A DNA stretch of 23,588 nucleotides, taken from contig CAMDMN010000003.1 in assembly GCA_945901965.1 (NCBI GenBank), positions 1 through 23,588 on the forward strand. Direction: 5' to 3'. Below the pieces are notes generated by a model, which saw only the letters and a list, made by a program, of their open reading frames with translations, made no database searches and was not told where the DNA came from. Below are positions 14,048 to 20,810 of the stretch, piece after piece. This stretch comes from Legionella genomosp. 1 (GTDB lineage Bacteria > Pseudomonadota > Gammaproteobacteria > Legionellales > Legionellaceae). Made by a program: the position numbers and the translations under genes. Every line of letters begins with the position of its first letter. The first letter of the stretch is position 1.

Positions 14048-14081
14048 TTTAATATTTCCTTAATGTAATAAATACTATAAT
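14048..14081 (+). promoter_or_regulatory. PmrA-box-like promoter of the OTU-like effector gene
   Basis: Two direct half-sites, TTTAATATT (14048-14056) and CTTAATGTA (14059-14067), are separated by 2 bp. This is the format reported for Legionella PmrA-regulated effector genes (cTTAATatT repeated with a 2-bp gap). A consensus TATAAT (14076-14081) follows 8 bp later, so the box replaces the -35. The same layout precedes the phosphatase gene at the right end. Confidence 0.72.
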
Positions 14082-14111
14082 TGTATTATGTAGATCTTCT
14101 ATGAGTTGATT

Positions 14112-16211
14112 ATGCCTGATACATTAATTACAAAAAATAAAACATCATTGGATGTTACTGGCGCATTTGATAACTGTTTTTTTCATACTTATGCAACCCA
14201 TATTTTAGCCAATAAACAGCTGTTTCCTGGTGATCTATTCACTTTTAAGTCAATATTGGGCGATCAAAGTCATGCAAGTGTATTACAAAGAAAATTTGCT
14301 GATGATCCTTCTTTATCTTTATTTGAAAAGCAACATAAGTATGCTCATCCTGCTGAAGATGCTCCTAGCTTTATAGTAGAAAAAACTATGATCCTGGGCT
14401 TTCTATTAAGAGAATGGTTTGCCACTTATATGATAGACCATCAAGAAATTGCCACCAAAATGCAAAACGACGCTCTTAAAAATTTTGAGGGTTATATTGA
14501 ATTTAGAGGATATGGCACACCTAAAGATGACTTAGTTAGTGGTGTTCAAGGGGTTTTATACTTAGCCAATGAGGCCTTCTTAGAATATGCTGTTTTACGC
14601 AATTCTGGGCACTTTGTACCCCAACCTCAATTTGAAAAATATTTTACTGGAGTTGATTCAGCGACTGCATTGAAAAATTTTTGGTTAGCTGAAGGTTACT
14701 CTAATTATTGCAAATATATTGCGCTACCCAATACAAAATTATCGTTTGGCGATGTTGCTCATGTTATTGAGCATTTTAAACAACCAATAACTATTTATGA
14801 TAAAAGTAGAGTGGATCAAGAAGAGGCAGTAAAAATTCTCAAAGGTTTTAATGAATATATTACCGCTAGAGTATCAGGGATCTCCAAAGAAGACTTACTT
14901 GCCGGGGATAAAAAAGCGCTGTACTTAGCTAATGTAGCTTTCTTAGAATATGCTGTTTTTCGCCAATCCACTCATTTTACAGCGCAAGATAAAATAGGCG
15001 CGTTTGAAATACATTTTTTAGGGGGCAATCTTCAAAAAGCCCTTGCCAAATTTTGGTTAGCTGAAGGTTATTCAAATTATAATAAATTTATTGAAGCTCC
15101 GAGCACTAAAATATCGGATGTTGATGATCAATTATTAGTTATTGATGAAAAAAATCCCGAATTCTTTATTTATAAAAATGAAGGTTCGGAAGAACATCCA
15201 GCAATGGAAGTGACTCTGAATGTGCAAGAAGGACATTATAGGCTGATAAGAACCGAAGAGACGGCGAAATTTTTAGAGGACTATGCAACAAGTTATGGAC
15301 AATATAAAAAGGATAGAGAAGCAATATTAGCTCATGTAGGAGATAAATCATCTTTTGCCAAAACCAGAGCCTCCATATTTGTTAGTTCGACTTTACCTAC
15401 TGGACAATTACACGCCGATCCATTCATTTTGCTAGTTAATAAAATTGATGAACAACAAACTTTTGTCAAAGAAACAGAGAAGGCAATAGCCTTAGAAGTA
15501 GAAAGAAGAGCACTCAAAGAGGTGGTAGTAGTTGATCATGGAGTCCTGCCGTCAAATCCTGATACAGGGCCTTTGGTTACCTTACCTCAAGTCGAAGATA
15601 AAGTAGTAATTGAAACATCCCCTATTCACCACGATCCAATAGTAGAGGGGCATGAAGAAGAATTTGATAAGCCCTTACCCTTAGTAGATCTTGTTGGCCA
15701 TATAGTGCATCAGCAGCCTTTGGCTACCCCAACTAAAGAGACAAAACCTGTAGAAAATAAACCGGTGCTGCCCGATATAAAAAATGCCCGCACCAAGAAA
15801 ATTTTGTTTAAAAATCAATTAAAAGAATTATGGACTCAAGTTCAAGATCTAAAAACACGACGAGATGAAAAAACGGTAGGTAGTAATGACTATAATAAAT
15901 TAGATGCGGCCTATGACAAAGCTAATACACTTCATGAAATTTTTAAAAAATCTGGCAAAAAATATTTCAATAAAGAGATAAGTTTTGCTGATTTCAAAAA
16001 GGCTTCAGATGATGCAATTATAGTTGCAAAACCAATACTCGAAACACATCGAGGTTGGAAAGAAACTCTAGATAATATTGGACAATTTTTAAATAAATTA
16101 TTCAGTTCCGTATTCAGCACAAAAGTAACGTTCTTCAAAGTGGATACAACATCAATGATGAAAGTTAATGCAGTTGAAGACAGCGTGAATAAAGCTGAAC
16201 CAGGAGCTTAA
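14112..16211 (+). CDS. candidate Dot/Icm effector with OTU-like cysteine protease region
   Basis: A 699-residue protein from the ATG at 14112 (a TTG at 14106 is the alternative). No signal peptide or membrane span is visible. The N-terminus has GAFDNCFFHTYA, like the OTU catalytic Cys loop, with Cys22. Residues about 340-380 end in VQEGHYRLI, like the OTU catalytic His motif, with His375. Between them lie two related blocks (about 125-215 and 246-337), both containing LYLAN-AFLEYAV and FWLAEGYSNY. Legionella LOT-type OTUs carry an extended helical insertion at this place. A Pro-rich linker (about 465-555) leads to a C-terminal module (about 560-690) with KKYFNKEISFADFKKA and ETHRGWKETLDNIGQFLNKL, similar to a module I recall from many Legionella effectors. 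PmrA-like box upstream, strong terminator downstream. Function and secretion are inferred. Confidence 0.75.
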   Translation: MPDTLITKNKTSLDVTGAFDNCFFHTYATHILANKQLFPGDLFTFKSILGDQSHASVLQRKFADDPSLSLFEKQHKYAHPAEDAPSFIVEKTMILGFLLREWFATYMIDHQEIATKMQNDALKNFEGYIEFRGYGTPKDDLVSGVQGVLYLANEAFLEYAVLRNSGHFVPQPQFEKYFTGVDSATALKNFWLAEGYSNYCKYIALPNTKLSFGDVAHVIEHFKQPITIYDKSRVDQEEAVKILKGFNEYITARVSGISKEDLLAGDKKALYLANVAFLEYAVFRQSTHFTAQDKIGAFEIHFLGGNLQKALAKFWLAEGYSNYNKFIEAPSTKISDVDDQLLVIDEKNPEFFIYKNEGSEEHPAMEVTLNVQEGHYRLIRTEETAKFLEDYATSYGQYKKDREAILAHVGDKSSFAKTRASIFVSSTLPTGQLHADPFILLVNKIDEQQTFVKETEKAIALEVERRALKEVVVVDHGVLPSNPDTGPLVTLPQVEDKVVIETSPIHHDPIVEGHEEEFDKPLPLVDLVGHIVHQQPLATPTKETKPVENKPVLPDIKNARTKKILFKNQLKELWTQVQDLKTRRDEKTVGSNDYNKLDAAYDKANTLHEIFKKSGKKYFNKEISFADFKKASDDAIIVAKPILETHRGWKETLDNIGQFLNKLFSSVFSTKVTFFKVDTTSMMKVNAVEDSVNKAEPGA

Positions 16212-16238
16212 TTTCTCTTTTAAAACCCATTTCTTAAG

Positions 16239-16262
16239 GGAGAGCTACTTGCTCTCCTTTTT
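16239..16262 (+). terminator. rho-independent terminator of the OTU-like effector gene
   Basis: GGAGAGC (16239-16245), loop TACTT, GCTCTCC (16251-16257), then five T. A textbook 7-bp stem with U-tract, 28 bp after the stop codon. Confidence 0.93.
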
Positions 16263-16659
16263 ATTAAGTAAACTAAATTACCATTTAATAGATCTCTTCA
16301 TCATAGCTAGCAATCATATGACTACAGATGTTCTTTGTCTCAGTAATAATACACAATAGGTCCCATTAGATTTGCTAAATCGCCACATTCTAGCCATTTC
16401 ATCTTTCCAAAAGGTAAGTGTTTTGCCAATAGACCAATATAATTGGCCACCGTTTTCAAAAAATGGCCAAAATCTAATCCAGCCACCTTTGAATTGTAAT
16501 TATCTTGTGCTATAAGTTAAATATAGGAACATTGATGGGGGGTATTTCTCAAACAGTCAGTTCGAGATCTGCTCGTAATTTATCCGCACATATATTGCAC
16601 CCTGCCATAACGTATATGAGTACTGACCGTACCCTTATATACGCCCCCATTGGCTCAAA
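16263..16659. other. non-coding, probably decayed insertion-sequence DNA
   Basis: No intact gene seen on either strand. TTGGCCA-like motifs recur at about 16442-16447 and 16464-16468 in the style of IS21-family multiple end repeats. An imperfect inverted repeat (16535-16545 with 16639-16650) bounds a short segment next to higA. Both readings are tentative. Confidence 0.35.
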
Positions 16660-17085
16660 TTAATCAATAAACGTTGCAGGAGATACCTTAAATCGTTCAG
16701 AAAGTTTTCTTATTTGTGTAACATTCAATTGGCGCTTGCCATTTAAAATCTCTGACACAACGCCCTGACTACCAATTTCTTTTTTCAAATCACGTTGATT
16801 CAAAGCATGTTGCCCCATAAGAAATTTCAAGGCATCAATTCCAGTGCCCTTCTCTAATGACTCAACGTGTTCTTTATCATAGATGGCAATCATATGACTG
16901 ATGACATCAATAAGTCCCATCAACTCGTGCGATTCATCTTCACCAACCATATCAAGGAGCTGATCAAGAAAACTGGATAATTTTTCGTAATCATCTGTAT
17001 TTTGAGGCTCATGAATAACAGGAGAAATATGTTTCCAATGCTGGATCGTATTCTCTAGAAAATTATTACGTGCTAAAGTGGTCAT
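16660..17085 (-). CDS. higA: HigA-type antitoxin (HTH, Cro/CI)
   Basis: About 141 residues from the ATG at 17085. That start lies 7 nt after GGAGGG; an upstream in-frame ATG at 17100 overlaps higB and lies before that site. The C-terminal half (about 85-141) is a helix-turn-helix of the XRE type: ALNQRDLKKEIGSQGVVSEI, NGKRQLNVTQIRKLSERF and VSPATFID. The N-terminal part is helical and acidic (LDQLLDMVGEDESHELMGLI). It should neutralise HigB and repress the operon through the palindrome at 17401-17427. It follows higB, the reversed gene order characteristic of HigBA. Confidence 0.92.
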   Translation of the reverse strand: MTTLARNNFLENTIQHWKHISPVIHEPQNTDDYEKLSSFLDQLLDMVGEDESHELMGLIDVISHMIAIYDKEHVESLEKGTGIDALKFLMGQHALNQRDLKKEIGSQGVVSEILNGKRQLNVTQIRKLSERFKVSPATFID

Positions 17086-17087
17086 TT

Positions 17088-17375
17088 TCATTCCCTCCAT
17101 TTACCTTTGTCATACTCTTTATGCGTAAGAATATGACGTATATATAGTTTTTGTCGATTGAAGTGAATGCTTGCTATCAACCTAAGCTTATTGCCTCCAA
17201 TATCGAAAACATATAAATGCTCAACTTTATCGATACAGTTAAAAGAAGCTTTCAAAGCAGCAAAACTTTTAAATTCATTATTTTCAATAACCTTAAGCCA
17301 ACCAGTTAAAGATGCTTCACATTCAGGATGTAATGTCTTTGCTTCTATAATCCTTTTTCTTGTTATTATATGCAT
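17088..17375 (-). CDS. higB: HigB-type toxin (mRNA interferase)
   Basis: A 95-residue toxin of the HigB_toxin family (RelE-like fold), expected to cleave mRNA in association with the ribosome. Characteristic segments: MHIITRKRIIEAKTLHPECE at the N-terminus, then LYVFDIGGNKLRLIASIHFN and LYIRHILTHKEYDKGKWRE at the C-terminus. It is first in the operon. A reverse-strand TATAAT (17402-17407) lies inside the upstream 27-bp palindrome, giving a leader of about 20 nt with little Shine-Dalgarno character. The gene looks intact. Confidence 0.93.
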   Translation of the reverse strand: MHIITRKRIIEAKTLHPECEASLTGWLKVIENNEFKSFAALKASFNCIDKVEHLYVFDIGGNKLRLIASIHFNRQKLYIRHILTHKEYDKGKWRE

Positions 17376-17400
17376 TTCAATTTATCACGTTAGTTAAATA

Positions 17401-17427
17401 CATTATATCTCAATTTGAGATATAATG
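17401..17427. promoter_or_regulatory. 27-bp perfect palindromic operator over the higBA promoter
   Basis: CATTATATCTCAA, a central T, then TTGAGATATAATG: every base pairs. The higB -10 (TATAAT, reverse strand 17402-17407) is within it, so repressor binding would block polymerase. It also contains a TATAAT on the + strand (17421-17426). Confidence 0.85.
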
Positions 17428-17468
17428 CAATGGCAGTAAAGATATGTGGTTTGATTCAAACCCTTTGA

Positions 17469-19154
17469 CTATCCTACAAACAATCGTACAATCTGAATAC
17501 AAGTATAGGAATATTTACCTTCATATTTATCATAAATAGTCTTTAACTTTCCGTCTGCTGATTTTTCTAATTCAGCTAAAATAATATCAAAGTCTTCTTC
17601 TGAGATCTGGTCTTTTAACGGCTCTATATGGTCGCTATCAATTAATTTTAGTCCCTTACATTTTTCTATATGACTCACGATCGTGCCCACCGAGAGCCCT
17701 CTTTTTTCCGCAATTAACTCAATGGAGCTATGATCCTTGAGTAACTCCAACGTAATCATATGGGTAGGTGCTTCCATTTGTCTTCTTGAATTTACGGTAA
17801 TTTTCCTTGTGCTTTTAACCTTATTCCCTTCAAAACGGTCGATTAAAATTTTTTGTTGAATCTCTATTCTTTCTTCTAAAGATATGGAATGTAAATACCC
17901 ATCGACAGCTGCTGAATTATCCTTAAAATCTGAATCAGATTGAAGAATTTTAGGACTCACTTTCAATGCCATTTCATTAAGATTCATTAATTTTAAACCA
18001 GTTAAGCTACGCACCCGTGATAAAGCGACATACCCCATGCCAGGCTCGAATGCATCGCCTAAGTCAATTTCTGCAGCATCAAGCGTCATACCTTGACTTT
18101 TATGAATAGTGATGGCCCAAGCAAGACGAAGTGGTATTTGGGTAATTACTGCCCGAACTACATCATGCTCTTCATATTTCCACTCTTCTGGATTCGCTAT
18201 AATTATTTTATTACCATAGGTTTTAACAAGAGGCCACTGCTCATCAGTTTTTTCAAATCCTACAACCACACCCCGAGTACCATTCACATACCTAGATGAG
18301 TTATCGTTCTTAATGAACATCACTTCAGCGCCAATCTTAAGCTTTAATTTCTCTAGAGCAAGACAGCTTTTTTTAAGGCTATCAACGAGAGCACTAAACC
18401 CCTTAGATTCCATAGTAAATGTTTTTATTTTATCTGGTAGATTAGCTAATTCATGTTCATTTATAGCGTCAACATTGATATTACGTGAATACAATTTTGT
18501 TGCCTTAGTAGCTCCTTGCGGTTCTTTTTTATAGCGTGTACGCAAAGGTACCTTTGTATGCTCACCGGCTGTACCAGAGCGAATATCATTTAATATATCT
18601 AATAAAGGATCATTACGCTGTCGATACTGCTCATGCAGATAACAAATATGAAAATCTCCTGTTTTCCAAGCAGATGCGTCAAAAGCAAAATAGATTTCAT
18701 GAGCCATAACACCAGAAGATACAGGTGGCAGCTGAAAAAAATCTCCACATAAAACAACTTGAAGACCACCGAAGGCTTGATCACATGCCAACATTTTGCG
18801 GGCAATTAAATCAATCATATCAAGCTGGTATTTATGCAACATGGATATTTCATCAATGATAAGGACTTTAGTTTTTTTGTAATTTCGCTTGACGCGTTTG
18901 TTGGCTAGTAATTTTTCAAAATCTTGAGCAGACAAGCTTTCCTTTATCCCTATACCAGACCAAGAATGAATAGTTGTACCCTGAATATGCGTTGCAGCAA
19001 TACCGGTGGATGCGGTAATCGCGACTCTTACCTGATTGCTTTTGAGGTAGTTAATATATTGATTGAGCAAATAGGTTTTACCTGTGCCGGCCGCACCTGT
19101 AAGAAAAACATTTTTTCCCATTTTTAATAGATCAAGGGCTTCATTTTGAAGCAT
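17469..19154 (-). CDS. Pif1-like DNA helicase with C-terminal HTH
   Basis: A 561-residue superfamily 1B helicase of the Pif1/RecD2 group. Walker A is GAAGTGKT at residues 20-27. ITASTGIAATHIQGTTIHSW is motif Ia, VLIIDEISML is Walker B, and GGLQVVLCGDFFQLPPV is motif III. AWAITIHKSQGMTLDAAEID with GYVALSRVRSLTGL are motifs V and VI. The C-terminus (about 455-500) has a helix-turn-helix-like segment, THMITLELLKDHSSIELIAE, as in HTH_40 tails of RecQ/Pif1 proteins. Such helicases unwind 5'-3' and act on forks, R-loops and G4 DNA. AAGAG precedes the ATG. It is transcribed away from the higBA operator region and is probably its own unit. Confidence 0.92.
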   Translation of the reverse strand: MLQNEALDLLKMGKNVFLTGAAGTGKTYLLNQYINYLKSNQVRVAITASTGIAATHIQGTTIHSWSGIGIKESLSAQDFEKLLANKRVKRNYKKTKVLIIDEISMLHKYQLDMIDLIARKMLACDQAFGGLQVVLCGDFFQLPPVSSGVMAHEIYFAFDASAWKTGDFHICYLHEQYRQRNDPLLDILNDIRSGTAGEHTKVPLRTRYKKEPQGATKATKLYSRNINVDAINEHELANLPDKIKTFTMESKGFSALVDSLKKSCLALEKLKLKIGAEVMFIKNDNSSRYVNGTRGVVVGFEKTDEQWPLVKTYGNKIIIANPEEWKYEEHDVVRAVITQIPLRLAWAITIHKSQGMTLDAAEIDLGDAFEPGMGYVALSRVRSLTGLKLMNLNEMALKVSPKILQSDSDFKDNSAAVDGYLHSISLEERIEIQQKILIDRFEGNKVKSTRKITVNSRRQMEAPTHMITLELLKDHSSIELIAEKRGLSVGTIVSHIEKCKGLKLIDSDHIEPLKDQISEEDFDIILAELEKSADGKLKTIYDKYEGKYSYTCIQIVRLFVG

Positions 19155-19355
19155 AGTGGCACTCTTATGTTAGGTTAAACCAAACGAATTGCGGTTCCCG
19201 TTGCAGTATTTTTCTATAACGCCTGATTTGGACTCGTCTTATATTCCATTAGAGTAAATTATAAATTATGGCTCTTGTCGATGACAAGGAAATAAATGAC
19301 AATAAAGGGAAATATGTTGAATTAAATAATATCAATAAAAGGGATTTATATTAAT

Positions 19356-20114
19356 ATGAGCAAACAACTACATTTATCAGCAATCACTAATACTATAGCA
19401 ATTTTAGGTTTTCTATTAATTACAACTACCGAAGTAAAAGCTGAATTGATGACTGAGCTCTATGGTGGAGATGGATTTACTCAAAAACATAATGCCAGCG
19501 TTAATCTACCGGATGCAGGAATCACAGGAACACATAAATCACTCAAATTTGATTCCGCGGCAACCATAGGTGGTCGAGCAATTTATTGGATTAATAAGTT
19601 GCCATACTTAGGTGTAGGATTAGATGCATCTCATTTTTTTGGGCCAGATCAGAAAAAACAGATATCAGTGACCCAATTATGCATAGAAGGCTTCGGATGC
19701 TCCACTTCACCTGAGACCATCAAAAAATTTAATAATAACGTTACGGTAATTGGGTTGGATATCATGCTAAGATACCCACTGTTTGTATCGGATCAATTCA
19801 CCAAAGGCAGACTTCAGCCTTATTTAAGCGCAGGACCTGCGGCATTCTTCACCACACTTAAGGATACAGATAACTTCATTCCTGCTGGACAAACTAGCAC
19901 CTATACATCACTTGGTATTAAGGCAGGAGCTGGTTTTATGTTGTTTTTTACAAAAAGTATCGGCGCATTCATAGAATACCGTGGTACCAATTTTAAAGTA
20001 GAAGACCAATACAATAATGCAAAGATTGTTAACGATATTACGCTTGGAAGAACAATTGGAAATGCAACATTTAATATGCGAGCTATCGTTGGAGGAGTTT
20101 CTTTAAGCTTCTAA
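19356..20114 (+). CDS. outer-membrane beta-barrel protein
   Basis: A 252-residue secreted protein. Residues 1-29 form a Sec signal peptide (basic start, hydrophobic IAILGFLLITTTE, VKA before Glu30). The mature part alternates polar and hydrophobic residues as in a small beta-barrel and ends in Phe (GGVSLSF), the usual BAM recognition signal. AGGRAIYWINKLPYLGVGLD without its first residue and FIEYRGTNFKVE are typical of the OmpW/OmpA-like small-barrel group. Two Cys (in LCIEGFGCS) could form a loop disulphide. AAGGGA lies 11 nt upstream. The cargo or ligand is unknown. Confidence 0.86.
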   Translation: MSKQLHLSAITNTIAILGFLLITTTEVKAELMTELYGGDGFTQKHNASVNLPDAGITGTHKSLKFDSAATIGGRAIYWINKLPYLGVGLDASHFFGPDQKKQISVTQLCIEGFGCSTSPETIKKFNNNVTVIGLDIMLRYPLFVSDQFTKGRLQPYLSAGPAAFFTTLKDTDNFIPAGQTSTYTSLGIKAGAGFMLFFTKSIGAFIEYRGTNFKVEDQYNNAKIVNDITLGRTIGNATFNMRAIVGGVSLSF

Positions 20115-20153
20115 AAGTTCCTCCCCCCATTGACTGTTTATAGATAGATCGAT

Positions 20154-20179
20154 CCTGGTTATCGCACGCGCTAACCAGG
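20154..20179. repeat. hairpin after the beta-barrel gene
   Basis: CCTGGTTA (20154-20161), a 10-nt GC-rich loop, TAACCAGG (20172-20179): a perfect 8-bp stem 39 bp after the stop codon. No U-tract follows, so a terminator role is uncertain. Confidence 0.6.
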
Positions 20180-20205
20180 CTACTCTTGCTAACCAAGCTA
20201 CTCTT
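20170..20205 (+). repeat. two 18-bp tandem repeats before the release-factor-like gene
   Basis: GCTAACCAGGCTACTCTT (20170-20187) is followed directly by GCTAACCAAGCTACTCTT (20188-20205), 17 of 18 bases identical, then GCTA of a third copy. The first copy shares its 5' part with the hairpin arm. A TATAAT (20213-20218) follows and may be the -10 for the next gene. Confidence 0.85.
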
Positions 20206-20239
20206 GCTAGGTTATAATCCATATTGGACTAAATTTAAG

Positions 20240-20641
20240 ATGACAATTAGTAAAGAGAAATGGGATAAATTAGCGCAACGAATGGTTAATCTTAATATTA
20301 ATGAAACCAATCTTGTCGAAAAATTTATCATAGGTAGTGGTAAGGGAGGACAGAAGCTGCACAAAACTGCTTCAACAGTCTATTTGAAACATTTGCCATC
20401 GGGCCTTGAGATAAAATGTCAGTATTCCAGAAGCCGTGAGGATAACCGGTATTTTGCAAGGGAGCGGATTTGTGAAAAATTACACTCAATATTATCTAAT
20501 GAAAAAACAAAAGAACAACAACGAATTGAAAAAATAAAGCGCCAAAAGAAGCGCCGTTCAAGAAGAGTTAAACAAAAAATCTTAGATGAAAAATCCAAAC
20601 AAGGAAAGCTAAAGGTCTTGAGAAAAAAACCTGAATATTAG
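20240..20641 (+). CDS. release-factor-like GGQ protein (ribosome rescue type)
   Basis: About 133 residues from the ATG at 20240; a TTG at 20186 would add 18 residues of poor character. It contains only the peptidyl-tRNA hydrolysis domain of class I release factors, with GSGKGGQKLHKTASTVYLKH (Gly-Gly-Gln at 36-38) and SRSREDNRYFARERI, then a very basic tail (IEKIKRQKKRRSRRVKQKIL). The codon-recognition domain is absent. This matches the small RF-like proteins related to mitochondrial C12orf65/MTRFR rather than full RF1/RF2; ArfB is a more distant relative. It should release stalled peptides, with the tail entering ribosomal RNA or the mRNA channel. Single gene, convergent with the phosphatase gene. 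Confidence 0.87.
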   Translation: MTISKEKWDKLAQRMVNLNINETNLVEKFIIGSGKGGQKLHKTASTVYLKHLPSGLEIKCQYSRSREDNRYFARERICEKLHSILSNEKTKEQQRIEKIKRQKKRRSRRVKQKILDEKSKQGKLKVLRKKPEY

Positions 20642-20764
20642 TAAATGAATTAGGACTTACGAAAAACTAAGCCAGAAGAATCCAATTCTTAAGTCAAGAA
20701 TTTGATGCTGAACAAAAAGCTGAGACTACTAATACTCCAGGGATAAAACTATAATTTAGCTACA

Positions 20765-20795
20765 AGCCTTGATTACTATTCGCGCAATCAAGGCT
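20765..20795. terminator. long-looped hairpin between convergent genes
   Basis: AGCCTTGATT (20765-20774) pairs perfectly with AATCAAGGCT (20786-20795) around an 11-nt loop. It lies 15 bp beyond the stop of the phosphatase gene and 123 bp beyond the release-factor-like gene. There is no U-tract on either side, so it is a processing or weak bidirectional terminator candidate. Confidence 0.5.
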
Positions 20796-20810
20796 GCCAT
20801 AGGATCATTG

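Noticed and set aside
20186..20239. TTG start adding 18 residues to the release-factor-like protein
   Set aside because: It falls within the tandem repeats and overlaps the TATAAT; the ATG at 20240 gives the normal N-terminus.
20765..20795. Canonical rho-independent terminator
   Set aside because: The stem is perfect, but no U-tract follows on either strand, so I list it only as a hairpin with uncertain function.
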